64,000 nt of DNA from Pithys albifrons albifrons (lineage: Eukaryota; Chordata; Aves; Passeriformes; Thamnophilidae): NCBI RefSeq assembly GCF_047495875.1, contig NC_092474.1, positions 9,114,501-9,178,500 on the forward strand, read 5' to 3'. The notes beneath the pieces were generated by a model. It was not told the origin of the DNA, searched no databases, and worked only from the letters and a program-made list of their open reading frames with translations. The position numbers and the translations under genes were made by a program. Below, one piece after another: positions 13,156 to 24,329 of the stretch (positions are counted from its first letter, which is position 1; every line of letters starts with the position of its first letter).

Positions 13156-16100
13156 CCACATTAAAAATAACAAAAGGAAAAAGAACTGGCACTTGTAGAG
13201 AACATGGCTGGTATGAATCAGCCATCTCCTAAGGTCTGTTTTTAAACTGGCTGTGGGAGTAAGTGACAATAACTTTAGGATTCCAAGAAATGTCCCAGAG
13301 CAAAACTAACTATTTCTCTGGATTTCTCTTTGTTCTGAAATTTGAATCAGGATGGTTTTGGCCAAGAGTCATTCAACTTTTAAAGCAACTTTGCCCAATC
13401 TAAAGTTACTAAGCCAGGGGAAAGTTAAGTAGATTTGGCAGAGTTTTCTTTGGAGGGATTTTGCATGTGTGACCCAAGCTCAAAGCAAAAGGTGTTGGTA
13501 GGGGGAAGGTTGGTTGTTTTTTGTTAATCCTGCCAAGAGCAGCAAGACAAGGGGAGATTTTACCAATACTGTAGGTTGACCCAGACCAGTAATGTCTCTT
13601 CAAATTATTCTGTTGCTACCTATCCTGCATCAGCCACCCTCAGCTGCCCTTTGTGAGTCTATGGAAAAGCACACCCAGTAGCTGACACTGGCTAACCGGC
13701 TCATTTTTCTAGTTCAAGCAGGACACAGGTGAGAACAAATGGCGCTGAGTCAAAACCAAACTTAGTAACATAGCAGTGTATGCACAGCCCTGGCAGTCCC
13801 AGAGGACCTCACTTCAAATATCTACAGTTTGAAATGTAAATGAATGCGAGAAAATTCCTTCACTTACAATTCCTCATCCTCCTAACACCCGTCATGGGTT
13901 TTGATGCTCCTCACAGACAAGATGAAATTCAGAAGCTGGGGCATTGTATCTCTGCTTGAATCCCAAAGTTTAGATGCCAGCTCCCTCCTCTGTGGTGGCA
14001 GTGCCTCTGCAAATCTTGCTCACAATCAGGAGATCAACCAACTCTGTGTTTCTTTTCACTCTGCAGAGCCAAGAAAGGAGTTTAGCTGTGGGGTTCCTTG
14101 CACCACAGCTGCACTGCTTTAGCCATGGCACTGTACTGATTGTGTGGTCAAAAGGATGACACCATAGGAACAACATCTATCCAACTCCAGCAAAAGTGTT
14201 CTGGCAACTTGCAAGACAATTACTAAACTTCCACCAATTTTCAGTTTTTAACTCACAGTGGAATTCAGGGTATGTGGTGGTTGGAGTCCAAACAGCCCTA
14301 GAGGCCTGTACAGGAGGGACTGCCTGTCACGGTCACTCCAGAGAGGAGAGAGAAAGCAGCAGAAAGGAAGGAATCCAGCTGAGGGAAGGAACATGCACAT
14401 GGACAAACCCATCCCACTGAGCATTGCTAGGAGGAGCAGGGTGCTGAGTTCAACTTATCCTGAGGGACATAGCGTGGAGGCAATGGAAGGTCTCTTGGAT
14501 GCAGTCATAACGGCAGTATGAGCTGCTGGCAAAGACTATCAATGGCAGCATTCACATTATTCTCTCTCCTCTGTCTGAAATGTCCCTGTCAGACCTGTAC
14601 CACTCCAAGGTATCAGATACATACACTAAACCTCTTGGGTCTCTTCAAGGCTGGCCATGGGGCTGAGCTATTACCTGTGCCTGAGAAGGCCTGGGAGCAG
14701 CTCCCTACAACTCCACTTATCTCCTGCACTCAGGAACGGACAAAAAGGTGGGAATGAAAATGCATCCTGCAGAGACAGCCTGGCACAGTTAAGCTCCAGC
14801 AGCTGGAAAAGTGCCTGCTGAATACGGGAAACTGCTTTATCCATGTGGTTAGTCTAAGGCAGCTCTTGTCAAACCGACCAAGAGCTTCGTGCCCTAACAG
14901 AAGGGTGTTGTGTACCCACCACTCCTCCATGTGCCCTTCCCCAGGAGTCCTGTGGCACCAGATAACACAGCCCAAGGTCAGAGTGTGCTCTGAGTGGCAG
15001 CTGTTGTGGCACTCATGGTGCCCTGGCCCAGCCCGAGTGACAGCACCCGGACATGAGGCAGCCAACCCCAGCCTGCCCCAGAGGACAGACTCCAGCAGTG
15101 CCTTCCCGTTCCCGGCTGGCTGTCTCCCATGTGGCGACGCATAGCACTATTCACCCGACTATTGGCCCAGCCCAGAACTGTTTTTATTAGAAAACACTGG
15201 GGCAGGCCTTTCCAAGCCTCAGAAGAATCATCTTGTAAAGATCTGGGCTTGAGATGCCAAATGATTGCTGCTTTGGCGGAGTCTGCACATTCATTTTTTA
15301 TTGGTCACAAACACTTTCCAGATGCTGGCATGCTGGCTGCAGATTGCAACTCTGGGGACTTGGCTTCCAGCCCCAGTCACTTTGTTAAACTCTTGACCTG
15401 CTGTGGGTTAAAAGAAGTGGGGAATGGGACTGAGTCACCATGAGGGCATTGCTAAGAGAGAGTGCACACTGCACAGCAGAGACCCATTTCAGCAGCTCTC
15501 TGTGCTCAGCTGGCATTGAAAACATTTAAGGTGGTCCACAGCAATCCAGCCCAGCTGCCAAAGCTGGTGAGAACTGCAGCAGAGCACCAGTCCAGGGTTT
15601 AGCAGCAGGGCAGAGAGGCTGCCATGCAGCTGGATTTTCCACACTGCAGCCCATACACTTTCCATCTTTCTTTTCCTCTGCACAAGTGGATTTCCCATCC
15701 CTGCTCCAATACTAAAGCAATTCTCTGAACCAGAGCCATGTGCAACATCAGACTGAAAACTGAAGCCAGGAAACCTTCCTTGGGTTCAGGTTTCATGACG
15801 AGCCTGAAGCTTGTTCATCAAGGAGTTTTGAAAACTTTTGGGAAAAAAAAAAACTTTCTGGATTCTCAGTTGTTACATGATGTCCCAAATAAGGACGGAA
15901 AGATAATATTAAAAAAAAAAAAAGGCAAGCAGAAGGAAACACAAATGTTTGATATTTTTCTGAATGGAAACATTTCCCTTTGAAAAACATAGCTGCTACA
16001 AATCATTGTTTTTTCCTCTCCCACAATAGGGCGATTAAAAAAACCCCAATATTTTGAACTTTTTGATAGGCAGTTGACAACTTTCTTTAATCTCAGTTTT

Positions 16101-17030
16101 CAAGAAGAAAAAGTTCTCTCAAAATCTCAGTTCAAAGAGAATACTTTAAGCTGAAACAAAATTTGTCATTCTGCTTTGAAATATGCAGCCAAAAGCAGTA
16201 TTTCAGAGAATGCACTTCCATTCAGGACTTCTGGACAGGAAGGGAAACAGTTCTTGATAAGATCTCTTGGCCTGAGCTTTGGTGCAGTTTCCCCCTGTCT
16301 TGTGTGGGGATGGTGCTGGGGCAGGGGATGCTCAGAGAGCAGAGTCCCTCCCTCTGCAGGTCCTCTGTCCAGGACATCACCTCAAGACTCTGACCCCACT
16401 CTCCTTCCCACTCCTTTATCAAAATGCTGCCTGAACACAGCCCTGATGAGCTCCTGTTCCCTGTGGATGAACCGTGCAGTGCTGGATGCCAGGCAGGACA
16501 GTGGGCAGCAGGCTGGGGCAGGAATTCCCAGCAGGGCTGCAGCACCGGCACAGTGATGTGGTGGTGGGAATGGCCCTCAGTGCCTGGTCACTCCTCACTG
16601 GGGGAATCTGCTGGCAGAGGTCTGCTTGCTCCTCTCCACCCAGCAGCTGGGGATGGAGATTTTCCAAGATGCTGATAGAAGCACGGTGTGAGGGACAGCT
16701 GGGTGCCTCCCTGCTCTGGATGTTCACTCCTAACCTTCCCACAGACCTTTGTGGGACCTCGATGTCACCCTCAGGTCATTCATCAGATTAGGCAGGGCCT
16801 CGGGGTCTTGAGCAAAAGTGAACAAGTCCTTCTGCTCAAGCCTTCAACAGCCACCCAGGGAAGAGAAGCCACAGGTAGAGGTTTCAGTGGAGGCAGAGAT
16901 CTTGTTCTTTGTACTGATCCTGCTCAACAGAGGCCTGCCCACAGCTCTCCTCCTCATGTTTGCAAGCAATGCACGATCCCGTCAGCTTCACTTGTGCATG
17001 CAGAAAGCTCTGCAGTCCAGAGGGAGTATT
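13156..17030. other. Noncoding stretch with two poly(A) tracts
   Basis: No gene is supported. The GC-richer part at 16260-16720 holds overlapping open frames in four of six phases, the pattern of chance ORFs, with no domain. Homopolymer A tracts lie at 15843-15853 and 15911-15923. They are not preceded by an AATAAA at the right distance, so I do not read them as retrogene tails. Confidence 0.65.
15911..15923. repeat. A13 homopolymer tract
   Basis: Thirteen consecutive A residues, about 60 bases after a shorter A11 tract (15843-15853). The sequence between them is unique and does not resemble a SINE. Confidence 0.9.
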
Positions 17031-17039
17031 GGGGGAAGG

Positions 17040-17460
17040 TTTTATCCCATGGATGTGGTCCAGTGATGCTAATTAAATCATCACATTAGAGCTGGGGGCT
17101 TTCTTGAGTAAGTGTTAGCACTTGAGCTGAATCGCACCTCCGATCGCGGCCAGGTGTGCTGCCCTGACTCCAGAGAGCCCTGCCAAGCTCATTCCACTTG
17201 TGATGCTAAGGCAATTCCAGCACAGTCTCCAGAGATGAATAAAACAGGGGAGCAATCCAGTGTAAGCTTGAAACCTTTTCGATTCAGCCAAGTGGAAATC
17301 CAGCCTGACTCCCCACCCAAAACCAAACAACTGAGAAAAAAAGAGAAAGTTTTACATAATAATCTCTCCAATGTTACAGCAGACAGTGTTTCTCCGAGGA
17401 CATTATGTAATGTCTCGTAAGGGCTTTCAGCTGAATTATCAGGTGACTTGCACAATTACT
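17040..17460. promoter_or_regulatory. Enhancer-like non-repetitive block (candidate conserved noncoding element)
   Basis: The sequence is complex, contains no recognisable transposon, and is dense in developmental factor motifs: a homeodomain-type GCTAATTAAATCATC near 17068-17082, a CpG-containing GATCGCGGCC near 17143-17152, and paired ATTATGTAATGTC-like words near 17403-17415. CpGs survive in otherwise CpG-poor DNA. These properties are typical of conserved noncoding elements near developmental genes. Conservation itself cannot be seen from one sequence, so this remains a candidate. Confidence 0.25.
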
Positions 17461-17469
17461 GAAGAGAAA

Positions 17470-19085
17470 AACAGAATCACAGGTGAGCAGTGGATGTGAG
17501 AATACATTTCTGCCTGTTGTGCATTAGCAGCAGAAGTGACTCAGATTCAACAAGATGTCATTGGAGATAGCATCCTACTACAGACCTTAGATTTGGAGGA
17601 CCTAGAGCTGTAAGATCTGACATTCTGGTCCAGGCCTGTCCTCTCCAGTGCTAGGGAGGCCACTCCACAGTCCTTTGCAGAGAGACAGACTCCCCAGATT
17701 GGCTTTTCCTGCCTCCTCTTACCTTTGGGCCTTTACAACAGGAATCACTGTTCTGGGACAGATCACTTGTGCCGCAAGGGCACAACAAAGAGCTCTTGGG
17801 TATTTCTTCTCCCACAGTCCAAGGATGGGAAGGATGGAAACACTGCAGATGAACTCACACTACATAGATGCTGATGTTTACAAACAAACTATTCTCTCCC
17901 CTACCCCTTCCACTCACAGAGCTGCTGGGGTACAGGAGGAAGGACATGTGCAAATGGAGCCAGCACAGCAGATAATACAGTCCCTCATCCCACCTTACTG
18001 AGTTCTGTCTCACAGCAAGAAGTAGGAAAAAAAAAACCCTAACAGCAGAAAGCATCATTATCTTCTGGGATTCTCCTCCAGAATCTCTCTCTTCTGATGG
18101 TTAGGAACCTTCTGATTACCAGCTCCAGTTGCTACTGGCTGGATGACCCCAATCTGTTCCTCTGCCTGTGTTGACTTTAGTCTAAGCAGTTGTTCTCCTC
18201 CCTGGTATTTACCTCTCTTTTTTTCTCCTGTTCTGGTGTATTTATAGAATTTCTCTTAGCCTTCAGACTAAACTGTTATTGAGGGAAGATTTATCTAATG
18301 GGTTTTGCCATACATTGATCTATATAGGTCCAGCTTCAATGTCTGAATGAAGCAGCTTTGTTTTCAGATCAGCATTGCCCCTTTAGCACATCACCGAACA
18401 GGTACCTTACACATCCATGAAAGGAAGGAATCCTCTATTGCTACAGAGAGTGCTTTGCAACACAATAAATAATCACATGAAGACAGATGTACAAATTACT
18501 ATCAACATGATAGCAATTACTGAAGCAAGGGGCAGATATCAGCATACAGAAGGCAAGAGAAGAATAACATGGTACTGAGAGTTGCTTGAAAGAGAAAAGG
18601 CACTTGGCACATTGAAGAATTAACTTCCAGACAAGTGGAGAGACTGAGTACTGCTCTTCAGCAAGCCCCTAGGCAACAAATCAACGAACTTCTCCTAAAG
18701 AAGAGGAAAAACCAAGTGTTGCCAAAGGTTTTATGTCTAATATACATTTCAATGTCTTTTCTGTAGACAGTTCTAGTAATATCAGAGTAATTCTGCAAAT
18801 GGAATCATAGAATTTTACCACAGGAAACATAAACCCTTAATAATCCCCCACTTGCCTCATAATCAAATTGCTGGTATCATAACCCTTTTGTGGTAAAACC
18901 AGCCAGACCAGCAAAGGAAAATGCCTCTTGGGTGAGAACATGCAAGTCTCACATGATGCTGGGATGAGACAGGAGGGCTTGTCCTGTCTGTTTTTTGGGT
19001 TCCATAATCTTCTCAGTGTAGTGATATAACTTACATGCATCGTCTCCCCTGTGAGTGCAACCCAGAGATGCATGGGACATGTAAT
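17470..19085. other. Noncoding stretch, nothing recognisable
   Basis: No gene, repeat or CpG cluster. A lone ATCATAGAATT near 18804-18814 recalls the 3'-terminal repeat of CR1 elements, but the sequence after it does not follow the CR1 consensus. Confidence 0.65.
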
Positions 19086-19088
19086 GTG

Positions 19089-19117
19089 TTTAAGCCAGTG
19101 TGTGCAGCTGGCTTAAA
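19089..19117. repeat. Perfect 10-bp inverted repeat (hairpin)
   Basis: The left arm TTTAAGCCAG (19089-19098) and right arm CTGGCTTAAA (19108-19117) are exact reverse complements separated by 9 bases. It could form a small hairpin in RNA or DNA. No U-tract or terminator role applies in a vertebrate. It may be the relic of a small palindromic element, or chance. Confidence 0.8.
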
Positions 19118-19179
19118 TATATCTGTGACCTGCATTCCCAGCAGAAATTGCCTTAGACTCCACTTCCTAGCCAAACTAT

Positions 19180-19440
19180 TGTTAACATTTTGATGTAGTT
19201 TCTACTCGAGACGTTTTAAGGCTTTTTAAATACATGATTATAAGGAAACCATTTCATTGGCAGCTGACAGAATTATTTTAGATTTCACCGGGGCAGCTGA
19301 TATAAAATTTCAGCTTTTCATGCCCCTCTCAAGCTTTGCTGTGGAGTCTTATTGGTTAACTAAGTTCTGTTTTTCACCCCAGAGGCAGCTGCATTAGACT
19401 AGAGAGTGAATAATTCTCTGAGTTAATCCTTTACACTGTA
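19180..19440. promoter_or_regulatory. Enhancer-like block with three GGCAGCTG E-boxes
   Basis: The identical octamer GGCAGCTG occurs at 19259-19266, 19292-19299 and 19384-19391, three copies in about 130 bases. CAGCTG is the E-box preferred by class I/II bHLH heterodimers such as E-protein/myogenic or ASCL-type factors. GTTAAC words lie at about 19182 and 19355, and AATTATTTTAG and ATTAGAC homeodomain-like words are interspersed. No transposon is recognisable. The combination suggests a tissue-specific enhancer, but activity is not shown. Confidence 0.3.
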
Positions 19441-20200
19441 TTGCTTCCTACAGAGAGACCAGTGCTACACAAGAACACAGCCTAATATAACTCATTAGGT
19501 AGAATTCTAGGAGATGTGCTCAGTCACCCAGGAAGCTTTAAAACACAGTCATATCTGTTTTAAATGCATTTAGTTGCACATTGTATGGACCGAACGACTT
19601 TTCCCCCCCAGGCAGCACCTCCCGCCCGAGGAAGGGTGTCCTGCCAGCGGCTCTCCCGCGCCCCCTGGCACCTGCTCCCGTCATTGCACAGGATTTACAG
19701 GGTGGCCAATTCCTGCTCATTTAATGTCCCGATTGCAAAGCACGTGGGACCTGCGGAAGGTAGGATGGGTGAGAGTCAGGAGAAGATTCCTGTGAATCAA
19801 CCTGGGAAGGAGGGCTGGTTCCAGCTCACCTGCTCATACTGGCCCTCGCTACTCCTGCACTCAACGAGGAGCTGAAGTCAATTAGGGTTCACTGCAGGCC
19901 AGTAAGCTTTTTGTTTTGCTTCCATTCTGGAATCACATCATTGTTCTGTTCCACTGTGGAGTGGGGAAAAACTATGGCTCTGGTGTTTGTGCCTGGATGT
20001 GCATTCTCAGACCTACCTACACCTCCACATGAACTCACGTACAAAATACATAGCCAGAGATTCATAGCAGATCCCCCTGAAATCCTCCCACTTGGGACTC
20101 CGCCAAGTATCATCATCATTATGTATCTGATACCATCGCGCCACCAAAAATGGAACAGTGGGCTTGAGGCCCCTTATGAACAGGCAAAGATTGATGTTGT
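19441..20200. other. Noncoding stretch, no supportable gene
   Basis: A small CpG-enriched patch at 19590-19690 (about eight CpGs) is too short for an island. Overlapping frames of 73-105 codons across it lack domains. No repeat is recognised. Confidence 0.6.
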
Positions 20201-20201
20201 T

Positions 20202-20230
20202 GATAAAGATAAGATAAAGATAAGATAAAG
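20202..20230. repeat. 11-bp tandem repeat making a cluster of GATA-factor sites
   Basis: The unit GATAAAGATAA is repeated about 2.6 times without error. Including the flanking T at 20201, it contains one TGATAA and four AGATAA words, that is five WGATAR consensus sites for GATA zinc-finger factors on one strand within 30 bases. Tandem slippage is the simplest origin. Whether the array binds GATA factors is unknown. Confidence 0.8.
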
Positions 20231-20610
20231 ACAGCCTCCTCCTTAACTAAGACAGGAACAAGCTCTAAGAAAGAGGAGAGAAGGATCCCCTGCATAAATC
20301 CTTGGGGACAGTCCTGGAAAAGGAAACTCAAAGATCTCCTGCAGACACACCATTTAGGTTCCTTGGGGTTATGGCAGGACAAGGCTCTCCGGAACACCCC
20401 CTGGGATTAGGAAAATAGAAGTATAACTAATTCTAGTCCATCATACCTCCCTGGAAAATAAGGAATAAACATTAACTGTCAGGGAACAGCAGTTTGGGAC
20501 TGGGACTTCATTTCCAGGAATTTCTTTCTCTCACCTCTTTGCTGACAAGGAAACAAATTTCTCTCTTAAACATTTCTTACTTGCTTTCTCTATCACTCCC
20601 TTCCTCTAGA

Positions 20611-20870
20611 AGTGTAAAATGAGTCAATCGGATAGCAAATCAAGGAAGAAAAAGAAGAGGCATTTATTGGAAGCTGGAGAGTAGATATCTACCTTTACTT
20701 GCAGGGATTGGCACGGATTCCTACCCATAAAGATAAGCCTCCACAGCCCTAGTTCTAGGAGGTTAGATCTTCCTCCACACATGATAAGCCTCAATCCAGT
20801 GGATAGTACAAAGGGAAAAGGGATTTCCCCCATACTGATACATACTATATAAAGTTCCACCTTCAGGCAA
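20611..20870 (-). mobile_element. Possible degraded solitary LTR, 3' part
   Basis: Read on the minus strand, the segment has a TATA-like ACTTTATATAG (about 20846-20856). About 200 bases later comes an AATAAA polyadenylation signal (complement of 20664-20669), then a T/C-rich stretch ending in TTTTACA at 20611. This order (TATA, poly(A) signal, pyrimidine-rich tail, CA end) is what the U3-R-U5 part of a vertebrate retroviral LTR looks like. I cannot match it to a named avian ERV family. I see no primer-binding site, target duplication or internal gag/pol sequence. It may simply be AT-rich unique DNA. Confidence 0.2.
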
Positions 20871-21020
20871 TATATAATGGATGAATTATAACCCTTGAAA
20901 TCTAGTTTTCTAGTACAAACATTGGATCCTAGAAACAGTCATATTGATATAGCAATTACACCAGGCAGTGTTGTTTACTAATGGCAATAAAACACCATAC
21001 TAAATGATAATCTACCTTGG

Positions 21021-21052
21021 TATTATAATACTGTGATATTATAATACTATGA
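21021..21052. repeat. 16-bp tandem duplication, AT-rich
   Basis: Two copies of TATTATAATACTGTGA differ at one position (G to A in the second copy). It is probably a slippage duplication in AT-rich sequence. Confidence 0.85.
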
Positions 21053-21059
21053 TTACAGC

Positions 21060-24000
21060 TAAAACAAATATTTTGCTGAACTAATGCAACTAATTTAGCA
21101 TATATAAAAATCTTAGCTTAATTTCAAGTTTCACAGTTGCAGAAATTGCCAAAACAAATTGAAGTCCACAGGCAGAACAGAAGGAACCAGCAGGTTATAA
21201 CACCAGCAGTCTTGAAAAAGATGAGCAAAGGGAATCACTTTACAAAATCGGAAGGAAAAGAATGTTGGGAGGGTTATAAAACAACATGGTTAAAATGGTC
21301 ACAAAAATGTTTGATTTCCTTTTCCTAGGTAGGATTAACAAAATAAGCAAACTGCACAGGGGGAGTGACAAATTCTTTGGTCACATTCAATACACACATC
21401 TGAAAAACACACTAACCAGCTAAACCTCCAAAATTGAACCACGCTGCTGTTCCTGCTGTAAGAGCAAGAAGCATTGGAGCTGCACTATGACCTGCTGTGT
21501 CCTGATTATTCCACACCCTCTTCTAATGTCCTTTGGAGCTTCAAGGAACATGGTGCGAAAGTTTACAGAGCCATGACAAAGCTGCTCACACCTGGATCAT
21601 CACTGAGGTGCCCTGGTTAACAGTAATTACTAACAGTGCTTCGTAACCATCATGAGTTGCGTAGTTTTGAAACAGTCATGCTGCAGGTGTGTTAAAGCAG
21701 GAAGATGAATCTGCATTCAGGTAGAAATGAAAACATTTCCGTTTGCTACCCCTAAACCACATGTGTGCATGCACAAATATCCACACATAAACACTTTATC
21801 CTAATGCTTTCCAAACACAGCATTGCTGCTTGGTGTATCATGGCTTTGGGGTGACTGTTCTGAACACTTTAGGACAAGGATTCTTTTTTCCAGTCTCCAG
21901 CCTAAGAGTAACAATATTGTGGCTTTTGCTCCTGTCTGATTTTGCTCAGTGACAGTCCATTCTAATATTTGCAGTTAGATGTAAGTCAGACTTTTCAAAA
22001 CAGCATTCAGTGTTTCTAGTCATCTAATAATGGCAGTGAGCAGGCTGGACAGGTCTTCCTGGCCTTCAGAAAATGTGCCATCTCTGGGTTCCACTCCTAA
22101 CCCTCCTTTCAAGAGCCTTTTCATTTGCTTATTTCAGTGCTGGATCCACCCTATACATGAAAGGCTTAGCAAGCCAGCATGCAAACCAGCAGAGGTTTTC
22201 AAAAAAGCCTTAGATGCAGGCAGAGCTACCATGGGCTTGGGTAACCCCACAAAACCAACATCTCCAAATTCACAAGGACAGCAATGACTCTTCCTCTACC
22301 ACCCCACACTGTCACAGTGGAAATTAAGGTGTAAGCAACTTTCATCCATGCCCACTGAGCACAAATGTATGTGGAACACCAATGGCTCCGATCATAAGAC
22401 TGAAAAGCAGAGTATTTGTTCTGGAACTGGTGGGCACATACACACCCAGCCTGCAATATCGTAAGCACATGTTCCCCAAAATTGCCTTGTAAGCATTCCT
22501 GCCTCAGTGGCCCTCCCATTGCTTTCTGCTGCCACTCAAAGCACTGTGTTACAGGTGTGGAAGCACCACTGGACCATGAGCTGGACCAATCCTTCTGCTG
22601 GAGTGAGAGGAGCAGGGTAGGGTCTATCAGTGCTGAGCTTCAAGCTGCTGCACGTGGAGTTCTACCATCAAAGTGGTTCCTGTATCTCTGTGTTACATTG
22701 TAGTCATCCTAATTTAAGAAGAAAGAAAGGGAAAAAAAACTTGATGGGAGGGAGGCTGATGTTTTATGAAAGTTGCGATTCTCCCTCTCTGCATGATACC
22801 ATCTCCCACATCAGAGAAAGCCCAATAGCCGTGGGCGTCCCATCCAGCCCTGGCTCCTAAATGGCAAAGCTGCAAACAAACTCTAAATTAGGCAATGACT
22901 TCAGGTAAAAGCAGAATTACCACACACTTGTCAAGCAGCCAATTCAAAGCAGCAAGACCTGAGGAGGAGGCTGAATGTTTGATGGCTCTGCTGGCTTGAC
23001 TGGCTGCCACAATGCCCAGGATGACCGATGACACTTTCTTGGGCAGGCGCCATCTCCTGCAGGGCCCACACCCCGAGCAGGGGCCGCTCTCTGTCAGAGC
23101 AGCTGGCTCCTGCAGTGGGTTGGCTGGTTGGATGTTTGCTCCTTCCTGTCTTCTAAAACAGGTCCTACTTGTAGCAGGGGGTGGGAGGGGGGGCTGGTGT
23201 GTCTCTGGTATTTATAATTACACATTTATGGAGCTTGTGCAATCCAAACTCCAGCTTCAGGCCAAAAGTTCATTGCTAGAGGGGTTCAATAAAGAATTTC
23301 CTCCTGAGAATGGAGAATTACATCACTTGCCAAGTGTGTCAGGTGGTTTTCCAGCCTCCTGTTGGGTCACACCCATTTTGACTACCCTAGTGGCTGGATG
23401 CTGTACATGCCTGGCCATATCCTTAAAATCCGTTGGATTGACCATGTCTGGAAGCTCTAGACATCAGAAAACTGAGTAAGGTTGTCACACAGCCCTCCCT
23501 GTCACAGGCTGCAGGACCCTAGAGCAGCTAAAGCAAGTCAATGCTTAAGGACAAAATTGGGTTTCCCAGCAGCAGGCCGCCAACTGTTGAACAGTTTGCA
23601 CATATAACCCTAAAATATCAGAACACTTTTGCACATCTCATCACACAGGTAAGTCTGTGGTGACAATAGTGACATTTTTCTGGTGGAATGCTAAATAACC
23701 TCAGGGATGCATCACTTACCATGCTGGAAATGGTGCCCCAAAGACTTCAGTCTCTGTTCAGCATGATACACCGTTCCTTTTGTAGCATTCTTGTAGCAGC
23801 ATCAAGAGCTGAATACTTGATAATGTCTTACCATCTCACACTTAGGGAAATACAAATACTGTTCCTTCCATTTGCCGCTATGTCTCTCCATACACAAAAC
23901 ACATGGCTGAAGACCCTGAAGTTAAGAAAACAGTTCACCTCTAATGCTCTTGGGTGATACTGCCTTGTGCTGCCGTGACAATTAACAGAATAATCCTTGT

Positions 24001-24190
24001 GCAAACAGACAAACCAGAACTCTTACACAGACAGTTTTAGTTTATTATGGAGTCTGACACCACTGTTGGTACTAAACCAGGGGAATGAAACTAATTTTGT
24101 TGGCATATTGAGGTTCATGTGAGTATAAAAGCTCTTCCTTAGCCTTTATATATATCAGCTCTCTCAGTGACCTTACTGTGTTAAGCCCTC
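21060..24190. other. Noncoding stretch, no supportable gene
   Basis: The longest frame is 155 codons at 23012-23479 plus, GC-rich at its start and without a domain. A perfect 10-bp palindrome ACAATATTGT at 21911-21920 contains abutting SOX-type half sites. Mild CpG content is seen at 23020-23090. No transposon was recognised. Confidence 0.6.
23177..23193 (+). other. G-quadruplex-capable G tract
   Basis: The order is G5, T, G3, A, G7, so four runs of at least three G with one- or two-base loops can be drawn within 17 bases. That meets the usual intramolecular quadruplex pattern on the plus strand. No promoter is evident beside it. Confidence 0.6.
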
Positions 24191-24194
24191 CAAT

Positions 24195-24325
24195 ACAATA
24201 AACAATTCTGCAGGTGGGGAAACGGGGGCAGAAAGTCATAGGCCTGTCAGGGGATCACACAGTGAGTGGAAATGAAGGCACCAAGACCTACCTGTTCCCA
24301 GTGCCGACCACCAAGCTAAATGTTC
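24195..24325 (-). mobile_element. MIR-type SINE fragment (antisense)
   Basis: The plus strand reads as the reverse complement of the MIR/CORE-SINE body. TTCTGCAGGTGGGGAAACGG corresponds to the 'ttacagatgaggaaactgagg' segment of MIR, and GGGGATCACACAGTGAGTGG to 'aaggtcacacagctagtaagtgg'. It is followed by a degraded match to the 'acccaggtcttctgactccaagtcc' segment. MIR is a tRNA-derived SINE found across amniotes and very old, so divergence of this level is expected. Subfamily cannot be assigned by eye. Confidence 0.65.
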
Positions 24326-24329
24326 TCCA

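Noticed and set aside
15843..15923. Two poly(A) tracts suggesting a retrogene
   Set aside because: No polyadenylation signal at the right distance and no coding similarity upstream.
18804..18814. ATCATAGAATT resembling the CR1 3'-terminal repeat
   Set aside because: The sequence on either side does not follow the CR1 consensus.
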